Positions 21,825 to 29,460 of a DNA stretch of 59,846 nt are shown here, piece after piece. The DNA comes from a virus. Location of the stretch: positions 1-59,846 of the IMG/VR virus record IMGVR_UViG_3300037502_002383. One strand, written 5' to 3'. A model generated the notes under the pieces. That model was given only the letters and a program-made list of their open reading frames with translations. It searched no databases and had not been told where the DNA came from. A program made the position numbers and the translations under genes. Position 1 is the stretch's first letter, and every line of letters begins with the position of its first letter.

Positions 21825-23678
21825 ATGGACTTCGACACCCTGCTGGCCAAGTTCAACGCCGGCACCGCAACGCCAGCAGAAGTTGAGGAGCTGCAGCGTT
21901 GGCAGAACCGCAACAACTACCAAGGCGGGGGTGACAGCCCTCTGATGTCCGCTTTCAGCTCGGGCATACAAGCCGCCATCCAGCGCGAGCAGCAGGGCAG
22001 GCAAGCTCTTGGGGCTGACATCGACCTGGTTCAGTACGGCTGGGACGGGTACAAAAGCCGCACAGGGTTGGGCTTTGGGGAGCCCAGTCCGGACCAGATG
22101 CGCGCTGGGGTTCGCGACTTCTTGGGCAAGTTGCAGACCGCCCAGCTATACGCAGGTGAAGGTACTCGCAACGACAACTTGGTCCAGATGTATGACCAGT
22201 ACGTTGATGCGCTTAACAAGGGTGACGGCAAGACTGCTGCGCTTCTAAACAGCCGTGCAAAGCTGTCCGGCGCGATGTTTAGCACCTTGGTACAAGACGC
22301 TGATCGGGACGCCGCAGACAACTGGGCAAGAACGCTTTACGACAAAGACGGCAAATACGTCGCAAAGCCTAATGACTTTGGGTCTAGTGCTCTTGGTTTT
22401 AGTCTCGGCGATGCGTTCTACAACGGCGGCGGTGGTTGGAGCGTCGCAAAGAGCTACGCCGACCGGTTCGGACTGTCTGCTGCCGACGTGGCCTACGCGC
22501 TGGGCGTTGACGAGCAGACGGCAGATCGCAATATGTACGGCACTCGTCGGTCCAACGACGCGGTGCTTCTTGCTGCTCCAGAGCCCACGCCTGCACCACC
22601 GCCTCCAGCAGCCCCCGAGCCTAGCCGGGAGGACATGATCAACCTGCTGAGCGGCGCAAGCCCTGCCACTGCGCCTCCCGCAGCGCCAAGGGTCATTGTT
22701 GACCCCGAGCCTCCGGCAAACACAGGCAACAACTCAGGGCTCATCAACGACGCCATCCTGCCCAAAGGCGACGCCGGCTCGCTTGTTGGCACTGCTGACT
22801 TCACCGCCGCGACCAGCGACCCGGATCTGACGTTGCCCAAAGGCACAGATGCGAAAGTCACGGGTGAAGGCGGCTTTACCGACGCCACCAACGTCCAGAA
22901 CTTGCCGCTGCCTGACGGCAAAGATGCGGTTCTCGGAGACCCGCCAGTAGTCACCGACGGCAAGGTCACCGGCAACAAGCCTCTGTGGCCTTCGGACTAC
23001 GCCTCGCTGACGGATGAGCAAAAAGCCACGACATATGCGTCGCTGCGCCGCGCTGGGTTCACCGACGCCGACATCCGCACGGCCGCCGGAGCGGTGCCTG
23101 AGGCGCAGTGGCAGGGCTTGCGCCGCTCAGCAGGTTACGACCTGGCCCCCGGCGGCGGGGTGACGCCAGGTTCCAGCAACACGGTCACGCTGCCCACCGG
23201 CACAGACGCCAAGGCCACCGGCACTCCCGGGTTCACGCAAACAACCATTCAGCCTGAGAACCAAGCGCTGACGTCACCTCCGCCCGACCAAGCCACGGTT
23301 GACGCGCAGGTCATCGTCTACGGCCCAGACGGCACGGCGTACAGCAGCCCTGCAGCAGCTCGCGCGGCCGGTGTCACGAACTTCACGCTGACACCTCCGG
23401 CCAACGCGGTGGCCCCCACGCCACGGTTCTCGCCACGCATCACCGCTGGTCAGACGACGCGGGTCAGCAACAACAATTGGGGCGGCCTGCTGGCGTCAGC
23501 CAACGACCCCATGGCCGCCGGCCTGGCGTCGTTTGTGAACACGCCCAACCGCCCCGGCCTGATCAACTCTGCGGGCAACTCGTTCAACGCCAACCCCTTC
23601 GCCACCCCCACCACTCCGCAAGTCCAGCTGCCTCCGGGGGTCGTCGCCCCATGGTTGCGCACACCGGGCGGCGGCTAA
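21825..23678 (+). CDS. Large structural-region protein with LPxGTDA repeats
   Basis: 617 aa, unrecognised. N-terminal 230 residues look globular (MDFDTLLAKFNAGTATPAEV, ADRFGLSAADVAYALGV). After a Pro/Ala linker comes an irregular repeat based on LPKGTDAKVTGEGGFTDAT: variants at ILPKGDAGSLVGTADFTAAT, LPLPDGKDAVLGD and LPTGTDAKATGTPGFTQTT. The end is Asn/Pro/Thr-rich. It lies between portal and scaffold, so it is likely a virion or assembly protein. DNA in the middle (22000-22500) looks less GC-rich than its flanks. Confidence 0.65.
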   Translation: MDFDTLLAKFNAGTATPAEVEELQRWQNRNNYQGGGDSPLMSAFSSGIQAAIQREQQGRQALGADIDLVQYGWDGYKSRTGLGFGEPSPDQMRAGVRDFLGKLQTAQLYAGEGTRNDNLVQMYDQYVDALNKGDGKTAALLNSRAKLSGAMFSTLVQDADRDAADNWARTLYDKDGKYVAKPNDFGSSALGFSLGDAFYNGGGGWSVAKSYADRFGLSAADVAYALGVDEQTADRNMYGTRRSNDAVLLAAPEPTPAPPPPAAPEPSREDMINLLSGASPATAPPAAPRVIVDPEPPANTGNNSGLINDAILPKGDAGSLVGTADFTAATSDPDLTLPKGTDAKVTGEGGFTDATNVQNLPLPDGKDAVLGDPPVVTDGKVTGNKPLWPSDYASLTDEQKATTYASLRRAGFTDADIRTAAGAVPEAQWQGLRRSAGYDLAPGGGVTPGSSNTVTLPTGTDAKATGTPGFTQTTIQPENQALTSPPPDQATVDAQVIVYGPDGTAYSSPAAARAAGVTNFTLTPPANAVAPTPRFSPRITAGQTTRVSNNNWGGLLASANDPMAAGLASFVNTPNRPGLINSAGNSFNANPFATPTTPQVQLPPGVVAPWLRTPGGG

Positions 23679-23693
23679 ACTTAGGAGACTGTC

Positions 23694-24062
23694 ATGACAA
23701 CCATCGCGCTCACCAGCACTGACCGCAACAAGGTCAACGGTGCAATTCTCTACACCTGGGAGGCGTTGGGTAACGCCGACGACGGGGCGCCTATCGCGCT
23801 GCCGTTTGCTGCGGACATCACGGTCCAAGCGATCGGCACGTTTGGCGGCGCAACCGTTCGACTGCAGGCCAGCAACGACGGCACCAACTGGCACAACATG
23901 ACGCAGAAGGGCGGCACAACGGCGCTCGGGTTCACGGCCAATGGCCTGCACTCGGTCAACGAGAACCCAGCCTACATCCGCCCACACACCACGGGCGGCA
24001 CAGGAACCGACGTGGACGTCATCGTTGCGATCCACGCGCGTTACGCCAAGGTAGCCTACTGA
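23694..24062 (+). CDS. Probable beta-sandwich virion protein, 122 aa
   Basis: MTTIALTSTDRNKVNGAILY followed by ADITVQAIGTFGGATVRLQA and SNDGTNWHNMTQKGG, ending in ADVDVI-like strands. The pattern of VQAxGTFGGATVxLQxSNDGTNW recurs in small phage structural proteins with a jelly-roll or Ig-like fold. The role may be capsid decoration. SD (taggag) 8 bp upstream. Confidence 0.65.
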   Translation: MTTIALTSTDRNKVNGAILYTWEALGNADDGAPIALPFAADITVQAIGTFGGATVRLQASNDGTNWHNMTQKGGTTALGFTANGLHSVNENPAYIRPHTTGGTGTDVDVIVAIHARYAKVAY

Positions 24063-24075
24063 GTAGAGAAAGACC

Positions 24076-24354
24076 GTGAACGTGGCCATGACTGACACTG
24101 ACTTCCAACGGCTTGAAGCCAAAGTGGACAAGCTGACCGACGCCATCCAGCGGCTGATCCTCATCGAAGAAAGACAGTCCAGTCAGGGCGAACGGATCGG
24201 CAAGTGCGAGGCTTCACTTGCTGTGCACGACACGATGATCCACAAGACTGATCGCAAGGTTGACCAGTGGGTCAACCGAGGCATCGGGGTGTGGGTTGCA
24301 GCCACCATGCTTTTCGCCGTGGTGCAGTTCGGCGCCAAGGTCATGGGGAAGTGA
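24076..24354 (+). CDS. Coiled-coil protein with C-terminal transmembrane helix
   Basis: 92 aa from GTG 24076; ATG 24088 is an alternative start (MTDTDFQRLEAKVDKLTDAI). Residues about 10-65 are a heptad coiled coil, then a membrane segment (GVWVAATMLFAVVQFGAKVM). The layout of coiled coil plus one C-terminal TM is typical of small phage membrane proteins near lysis or structural genes; it could be a holin-like or anchoring protein. Confidence 0.65.
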   Translation: MNVAMTDTDFQRLEAKVDKLTDAIQRLILIEERQSSQGERIGKCEASLAVHDTMIHKTDRKVDQWVNRGIGVWVAATMLFAVVQFGAKVMGK

Positions 24355-24356
24355 CG

Positions 24357-24722
24357 ATGAGCAAAGCCGGTGAACTGGTAGCGATGGTCTTTGTAGGCCG
24401 CGACATGGCGCATCGCGCCCACTTGCGCACCCGCAGCTACGCGGAGCACATGGCACTCGGCGGCTTCTACGAGGGCATCATCGCGCTGGTGGATGGCTTT
24501 GCTGAAGGCTACCAAGGGCGCTTCAACGAGCTGCTGGACATCCCGCTGGCCGACAACGACTTCGAGGGCGAGATCGCTGACGTGCTGGAGCAGCAGATGG
24601 CGTGGATCGAGGACAACCGCGAGGGCATTGCGCCCCGTGACGAGACCGCGCTGCACAACGCGCTGGACGAGATAGTGAGCCTCTATCAATCGACGCTGTA
24701 CAAACTGCGTTTCCTATCGTAG
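24357..24722 (+). CDS. Hypothetical helical protein (DUF5856-like), 121 aa
   Basis: Start at ATG 24357 (MSKAGELVAMVFVGRDMAHR), just after the preceding stop. All-helical, with HRAHLRTRSYAEHMALGGFY, EGIIALVDGFAEGYQGRF and IEDNREGIAPRDETALHNAL. His and Glu are spaced as in a ferritin-like four-helix bundle; the pattern resembles DUF5856 phage proteins. Function unknown. Confidence 0.65.
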   Translation: MSKAGELVAMVFVGRDMAHRAHLRTRSYAEHMALGGFYEGIIALVDGFAEGYQGRFNELLDIPLADNDFEGEIADVLEQQMAWIEDNREGIAPRDETALHNALDEIVSLYQSTLYKLRFLS

Positions 24723-24746
24723 ACTTTTTCGCGGCAAAGTGCGTCC

Positions 24747-24950
24747 ATGATCGACTACCAATCCGCCACTTGGCATTTGCTGCGTAAGTGGGCAGAAGAT
24801 CAGTTGAAGCGAGCGCGCGAAAAGAACGACTCGGTGGCGATGGACGCCGCTGAGACCGCTGCGACCCGAGGCGAGATCCGGGTACTCAAGAGATTCCTCG
24901 ACCTGCCCAACGCGGCAGCTCGTGGCGTGACCGTGCTGCCGGACGAATAG
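24747..24950 (+). CDS. Hypothetical helical protein, 67 aa
   Basis: MIDYQSATWHLLRKWAEDQL then KRAREKNDSVAMDAAETAAT and RGEIRVLKRFLDLPNAAARG. A helical hairpin found in many phages just before the scaffold gene. A terminator follows at 24973. Confidence 0.65.
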   Translation: MIDYQSATWHLLRKWAEDQLKRAREKNDSVAMDAAETAATRGEIRVLKRFLDLPNAAARGVTVLPDE

Positions 24951-24972
24951 TCCCGCTGCACGATGGCAAGCG

Positions 24973-25001
24973 AGCCACCTTCGGGTGGCTTTTGTTTTTT
25001 C
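24973..25001 (+). terminator. Rho-independent terminator
   Basis: agccacc, loop ttcg, ggtggct (24973-24990) followed by tttgtttttt. It separates the portal-side genes from the scaffold and capsid genes, so capsid genes may have their own promoter or need antitermination. Confidence 0.85.
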
Positions 25002-25014
25002 TGGAGGGCATGAA

Positions 25015-25929
25015 GTGGATGAACAGCTGACACAGGAGCAGATGCAAGAGCTCTGGAACGAGGAGGCTACCAAGCTCGACGCCGGCGACCAGCCCGCGTT
25101 AGAGACTCAAGCCGCAGCGCCGCCGGCCGAAGAGGTCGCGCCGCTGGAAGACGTTCAACAGACTCAGGCAGCAGCCCCGCAACAGCCGGAAGATCCACTG
25201 GCGAGCCTGCCAGAGGCGTTCCGCGCGAAGCTCGCGCAGATCGACGCCCTGGCGCAAGCCAATGCCCAGTTGCAGCACAAGGTCAACTCGGCCGAGGGTC
25301 GTGTTGCCGCGATGCAGCGAGAGTTCCAGCAGGCCAGAGTGGCGCAACAGACCGTTGCCCCACAGCAAGCGCCGACGCAGGGACAGATGGCTGCCGCGGC
25401 CAAGAACCCGGAGAAGTGGGAGGCGCTCAAGAGCGATTTCCCTGAGTGGGCCGGCGCGATGGAAGAGTACGTCGCCGCCAAATTGGGCGCTGTGCAGATC
25501 CCGCAGCAGCAAGGGCTGACACCTGAACAGGTGGCCGGCTACGTGCAGCAGCAGGTGGCGCAGACCAAGGCGGAGATGGCTCGTGCTTTGGAAGAAGCTC
25601 GCATCGAGGGCAAGTACGAGAACTGGCGCGAGATGGTCAACACGACCGAATTCGCGCAGTGGTTTGCCGTGCAGTCGCCCGACGTGCGCAACCTGGCCAA
25701 CAGCCAGGCTGCCAAGGACGCAATTCGCATGTTGGACATGTACCACACCGCGAAGACGCGATCAGCTTCTGACGTCCGGCAAGAGCGGGGTGCTCGACTG
25801 GCTGCTGCAGCAACAACCCGCCCGGGGCAGACACCGCCACCCAAGACGATGGGTGACATGTCGCCTGCGGAACTTTGGAACTACGAGGCCGCGCAACGCG
25901 AGAAGACTCGCGCAGCACGCGGCTACTGA
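25015..25929 (+). CDS. Probable capsid scaffolding protein
   Basis: Start chosen at GTG 25015 (MDEQLTQEQMQELWNEEATK), with ggaggg upstream; the frame to 24985 overlaps the terminator. 304 aa, strongly acidic and Gln/Ala-rich, mostly helical, with a coiled coil (DALAQANAQLQHKVNSAEGR) and a basic C-terminus (MSPAELWNYEAAQREKTRAA). Composition and position directly before the coat protein fit a scaffold that guides prohead assembly. Confidence 0.75.
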   Translation: MDEQLTQEQMQELWNEEATKLDAGDQPALETQAAAPPAEEVAPLEDVQQTQAAAPQQPEDPLASLPEAFRAKLAQIDALAQANAQLQHKVNSAEGRVAAMQREFQQARVAQQTVAPQQAPTQGQMAAAAKNPEKWEALKSDFPEWAGAMEEYVAAKLGAVQIPQQQGLTPEQVAGYVQQQVAQTKAEMARALEEARIEGKYENWREMVNTTEFAQWFAVQSPDVRNLANSQAAKDAIRMLDMYHTAKTRSASDVRQERGARLAAAATTRPGQTPPPKTMGDMSPAELWNYEAAQREKTRAARGY

Positions 25930-25931
25930 CC

Positions 25932-26456
25932 GTGAAAACTGCTGAGGAGATTCGAGAGGCCAGCCGCGAGGCTGTCCGCCGGTACAAAGCAAAAAATCGT
26001 GAATTGCTCAACGAGAAAGCCCGCGCTTATCGCGCAGCCAACTTGGAGAAGGTTCGCGAAATCACGCGCAGGTCTATGAAAAAAGCCTACGCGGAGAACC
26101 CGGAAAAATACAAGCAGAGAAGCCAAGAGTGGCGCAGCAAGACCTACGCTGAGCGAAAGGAAATGTTCGCGGAGTGGGGGGCTAAGCGGCGTGCGCGAGA
26201 GGCGTTCCCTGTTTGGGCTGATCGATTCATCGTAAAGGAGATGTACGACTTGGCGCGCAGAAGAACGCAATGCACGGGAATCAAGTGGGAAGTCGACCAC
26301 ATTGTTCCTTTGCAGAGCGATCTCGTATGTGGGCTTCACGTCGAACACAACCTTCGGGTTGTTCCTGCATCGGTGAATAGAGACAAGGGAAATTTGCGTT
26401 GGCCGGATCACTCGAATCCCGCAATGGCAATCACTCTGAACCACAACTTTCTGTAA
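25932..26456 (+). CDS. HNH endonuclease inserted between scaffold and coat genes
   Basis: 174 aa from GTG 25932. The N-terminal 90 residues are a very basic helical DNA-binding region (REAVRRYKAKNRELLNEKAR, MKKAYAENPEKYKQRSQEWR). The C-terminal domain is HNH: WEVDHIVPLQ, then GLHVEHNLRVVP and ASVNRDKGN, with the conserved D-H, N and N residues. CTGIKWEVDH lacks a full zinc Cys set. It is probably a free-standing homing endonuclease. Its DNA is more A-rich than the flanking virion genes, a sign of separate origin. Confidence 0.85.
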   Translation: MKTAEEIREASREAVRRYKAKNRELLNEKARAYRAANLEKVREITRRSMKKAYAENPEKYKQRSQEWRSKTYAERKEMFAEWGAKRRAREAFPVWADRFIVKEMYDLARRRTQCTGIKWEVDHIVPLQSDLVCGLHVEHNLRVVPASVNRDKGNLRWPDHSNPAMAITLNHNFL

Positions 26457-26468
26457 AGGAACTGAACC

Positions 26469-27527
26469 ATGTCTATCATGAACTACGGCACCGTTGCGTC
26501 GCGAAACCTTATCCGCGCGGCGCAAGGCATGCTGGAGCACGCACAGCCCATCACTGTTCTGGGTGACTTCGGCACCCAGCGCGAGATGCCCCAGAACTCG
26601 ACCGACACCCTGGTCTTCCGTCGTACGCTGCCCTTCGGCGCTTCGACCACCGGCACGACGATCGAGAACAGCCAGCGTTACGTTGGCACGCCTGACGTGA
26701 CCGCGTCGAACTTCGTGCTGGCTGAAGGCGTCACGCCCAACGCCAACACGATCTCGTTCCAGGACGTAAGCGTGCAGCTGCAGCAGTACGGCATTCTGTT
26801 CAAGTACAGCTCCAAGGTTGAGCAGCTGTACGAGGACGACATCCCCGGCGAGATGGTCAAGCTGACCGGCGAGACCCTGGCCGAGGTGATGGAGCTCGTG
26901 CGCTACGGCGTGCTGAAGGCCGGCTCCACGGTGATCTACGCCAACGGCTCCAGCCGCTCGGCCGTGAACACCGCGATCAGCCTGAACGCCCTGCGCAAGG
27001 CCGCTCGCACGCTGGAGTCCAACCGCGCTCGCCGCGTGACCAGCCGTCTGGCTCCTGGCGTGAACTTCGGCACCCGTGCCGTGCAGCCCGCGTTCATCGT
27101 GTTCTGCCACACCGACGCTGTGAGCGACGTGCGTAACCTGCCCGGCTTCACCCGGGTGGAAGAGTACGGCTCGTTCAAGCCCATCCACGACCGTGAGGTT
27201 GGGGCCTGCGAGGACTTCCGCTTCATCAGCTCGCCGCTGCTCAAGAGCTTTGCCGCTTCGGGCTCCGGCACGCTCAACGGCATGCTGTCCGTCGGCGCCG
27301 CCAACGTGGACGTGTACCCGTTCATCATCATCGGTGAGGACTGCTGGGGCCAGGTTGCGCTCAAGGGCATGTCGGCCATCAAGCCGGTGGTGCTGAAGGC
27401 CAGCCAGACCAACCACGCCAACCCGCTGGGCCAGTTCGGCTACGTGGGTGCTTCGACCTGGTTCGCCACGGTGCGTCTGAACGACGCCTTCATGGCCCGG
27501 ATCGAAGCCGGTGTGACCGCCCTGTGA
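26469..27527 (+). CDS. Major capsid protein, N4-gp56 family
   Basis: 352 aa, SD aaagga. Family features: MEHAQPITVL-type start, LGDFGTQREMPQNSTDTLVF, LAEGVTPNANTISFQDVSVQ, LQQYGILFKYSSKVEQLYED, VKLTGETLAEVMELVRYGVL, STVIYANGSS, HTDAVSDVRNLPGFTRVEEY and DPLGQFGYVGAST-like end (NPLGQFGYVGASTWFATVRL). This is the HK97-fold coat protein of N4-gp56 type, which forms the capsid shell with the scaffold upstream. Confidence 0.92.
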   Translation: MSIMNYGTVASRNLIRAAQGMLEHAQPITVLGDFGTQREMPQNSTDTLVFRRTLPFGASTTGTTIENSQRYVGTPDVTASNFVLAEGVTPNANTISFQDVSVQLQQYGILFKYSSKVEQLYEDDIPGEMVKLTGETLAEVMELVRYGVLKAGSTVIYANGSSRSAVNTAISLNALRKAARTLESNRARRVTSRLAPGVNFGTRAVQPAFIVFCHTDAVSDVRNLPGFTRVEEYGSFKPIHDREVGACEDFRFISSPLLKSFAASGSGTLNGMLSVGAANVDVYPFIIIGEDCWGQVALKGMSAIKPVVLKASQTNHANPLGQFGYVGASTWFATVRLNDAFMARIEAGVTAL

Positions 27528-27572
27528 TGACACGCTGGGGCCTTCGGGCCCCGGCATGAAAGGACCCACACC

Positions 27573-27776
27573 ATGAGCGAAAGCATTAACGCCCGCGTCA
27601 ACCGCTTGGCCGACGGCATCGACCGGCAGGAGCTGCAGCCCCTGCTCGCGTCGATCCTGACCGACCTTGCCGCCCTCACGACGTCGCTGAATCAGCTGAT
27701 CACCGACTACAACGCCAACGCCAACATCGTGACCGACACGACGGCAACCGCGGTGACTCTTAACACCCAAGCGTAA
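27573..27776 (+). CDS. Small virion-region protein, 67 aa
   Basis: MSESINARVNRLADGIDRQE then LQPLLASILTDLAALTTSLN, an N-terminal helical hairpin with a Thr-rich tail (VTDTTATAVTLNTQA). SD gaaagga. It lies between coat and decoration-like protein. Likely a small structural or decoration-related protein; unproven. Confidence 0.65.
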   Translation: MSESINARVNRLADGIDRQELQPLLASILTDLAALTTSLNQLITDYNANANIVTDTTATAVTLNTQA

Positions 27777-27789
27777 AGGAACCTGAACC

Positions 27790-28230
27790 ATGTCTTACAA
27801 CATCGAGCAAATCAACAGCGGCTCTGTGTCGCTGACCGCCGCCGGCTTGGCCGAGGGCACCAACGCCAACACCTACAAGACCGTCAACACGCTGACCTAC
27901 ACGGTCAACGGCGTGTTCAAGTCCAAGGGTGCGACCGACAACATCGCCATGACCTCCACGGCTGGCACCGTGCCCCCGTCCAGCGCCGCCCTGTACGGCG
28001 TGTGGATCGACGGCTCTGGCAACTTCAGCAACACCCGTGGCCCGGTGGTCGAGACCGGCGCTCCTTGCCCGGTGCCCAGCGCTCCTGCTGGTGACGTCGC
28101 TTTGGTCGGCCTGATCAAGGTCACGACCAACAGCTCGACCACCTTCACCCCGGGCTCCACCGACCTGGGCGCAGCGGGCGTCACCGACGTCTACCTCGAC
28201 TGCATGGTCATGCCGGGCAGCGCGCAGTAA
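27790..28230 (+). CDS. Probable capsid decoration/structural protein, 146 aa
   Basis: MSYNIEQINSGSVSLTAAGL followed by a beta-rich, Thr/Ser/Gly-rich sequence (TYTVNGVFKSKGATDNIAMT, DVALVGLIKVTTNSSTTFTP). No Trp-rich or enzyme motif. Its start region (aaaggaacctgaaccatg) nearly matches that of the coat gene (aaaggaactgaaccatg). Position before a terminator and a beta-rich composition suggest a decoration protein. Confidence 0.65.
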   Translation: MSYNIEQINSGSVSLTAAGLAEGTNANTYKTVNTLTYTVNGVFKSKGATDNIAMTSTAGTVPPSSAALYGVWIDGSGNFSNTRGPVVETGAPCPVPSAPAGDVALVGLIKVTTNSSTTFTPGSTDLGAAGVTDVYLDCMVMPGSAQ

Positions 28231-28265
28231 CCATTGCCATCTCCCTGATCCTCCTCTGGGAGTTT

Positions 28266-28296
28266 GAGAGGCGCCTTCGGGCGCCTCTCTTTTTGG
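28266..28296 (+). terminator. Rho-independent terminator after capsid genes
   Basis: gagaggcgcc, loop ttcg, ggcgcctctc (28266-28289) followed by tttttgg. A strong hairpin with a UUCG tetraloop ends the capsid transcript. Confidence 0.9.
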
Positions 28297-28331
28297 CAGT
28301 TTTGTTTCCCCAACCACACGGAGAGTTTGAG

Positions 28332-28757
28332 ATGGCAAACAAGAAGGACCCCATGCAGGGCATTGAGATCGCTGACGACACGCCTGTTGTCGAGACCGTG
28401 GCGGAGTCCAAGGACTTCCGGCAGCTGGCCGCCGATGAGGCATTCATGAACGAGATGGTCACGGTGATGGTGCACAGCACCACCGACGAGAACCAGGCTC
28501 CTCATGTGATCGTCAACTGCAACGGGATGAACCAGCCGATCATCCGCGGCTATCCGACCAAGGTGCGGCGCAAGTACGTCGAGATCCTGGCTCGGATGAA
28601 GGAGACCAAGTACAGCCAGCGCACGCCGAACCCGGCCGCGCCGGATCAGTCTGAGCTGGTGCCGCGTCACGGCTTGGCATACCCCTTTGACCTGGTCGAG
28701 GACGTCAACCCGCGCGGCCGCGCGTGGCTGCAGAACGTCTTGGCTGAGCCCGCCTGA
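28332..28757 (+). CDS. Conserved hypothetical protein, 141 aa
   Basis: Start at ATG 28332 (MANKKDPMQGIEIADDTPVV); the longer frame begins inside the terminator. Residues about 35-90 (FMNEMVTVMVHSTTDENQAP, VIVNCNGMNQPIIRGYPTKV, RRKYVEILARMKE) recall a module common to N4-gp56-type phages. Unknown function; head-completion or internal protein possible. Confidence 0.65.
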   Translation: MANKKDPMQGIEIADDTPVVETVAESKDFRQLAADEAFMNEMVTVMVHSTTDENQAPHVIVNCNGMNQPIIRGYPTKVRRKYVEILARMKETKYSQRTPNPAAPDQSELVPRHGLAYPFDLVEDVNPRGRAWLQNVLAEPA

Positions 28758-28759
28758 GC

Positions 28760-29452
28760 ATGGATTACCTCGCCCTTGTCAACCGCGCTCGGGTGGAGTG
28801 CGGCGTTTCTGGTGCCAGCACTCCGCTGACCACGCTGAGCGGTGTCACGGGCGAGTCTTTGCGCATCAAGCAATGGGTCAGCAGCGCCTGGGTTGATGTT
28901 CAGAACGAGCACGAGGACTGGCAGTGGATGCGCACTGCCGTGCAGTTCAACACGGTCACCCAGCAGCAAACCTACACGCCGACGCAGGCCGGCGTCGGGT
29001 CTACTTTCAGCAACTGGAAGCGTGACAGCTTCCGCTGCTCGTCGGTCGGTCAGAGCTACCGAGACGAGCAGCTGCTGAACTACATGGACTACACCACCTT
29101 CCGCAACCTGTACATCTACGGGAACATGCGGACGACCTACGCTCGCCCCGTGGTGGTGTCCATTACCCCCGGCGTAGACAAGAGCTTGGCATTCGGCTCA
29201 ATCCCGGATCAACCCTACGTCATCACCGGGGAGTACTACGTCGCACCCACAGAGTTCTCAACGGACACCGACAGCCCCAATTTGCCCTCACGATTCCACA
29301 TGATGATCGTGTACAGGGCGATGATGTACTACGGTGGCTACGAAGCGGCACCCGAGGTGTACTCGCGCGGTGAATCGGAGTTCAAGCGATTGATGAACCG
29401 GTTGGAGATCGATCAAATCACCACGCCGGTCAGCGGCCCGCCGCTTGCATGA
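28760..29452 (+). CDS. Probable head-tail adaptor protein
   Basis: 230 aa. MDYLALVNRARVECGVSGAS, VSSAWVDVQNEHEDWQWMRT, FSNWKRDSFRCSSVGQSYRD and LPSRFHMMIVYRAMMYYGGY EAAPE. Helical ends and a beta middle match SU10/T7-type tail adaptor proteins that sit below the portal. The gene lies between the capsid genes and the large tail protein, as expected. Confidence 0.7.
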   Translation: MDYLALVNRARVECGVSGASTPLTTLSGVTGESLRIKQWVSSAWVDVQNEHEDWQWMRTAVQFNTVTQQQTYTPTQAGVGSTFSNWKRDSFRCSSVGQSYRDEQLLNYMDYTTFRNLYIYGNMRTTYARPVVVSITPGVDKSLAFGSIPDQPYVITGEYYVAPTEFSTDTDSPNLPSRFHMMIVYRAMMYYGGYEAAPEVYSRGESEFKRLMNRLEIDQITTPVSGPPLA

Positions 29453-29460
29453 GGTGACCA

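Noticed and set aside
24267-24356. Longer start for the 121-aa protein (24357)
   Set aside because: The added residues overlap the membrane protein gene in another frame and look like shadow; the ATG at 24357 directly after the stop is typical here.
25923-27791. 622-aa minus-strand frame across the HNH and capsid genes
   Set aside because: Antisense to the clearly recognisable coat protein; low-complexity Val/His/Gly-rich translation; no start context.
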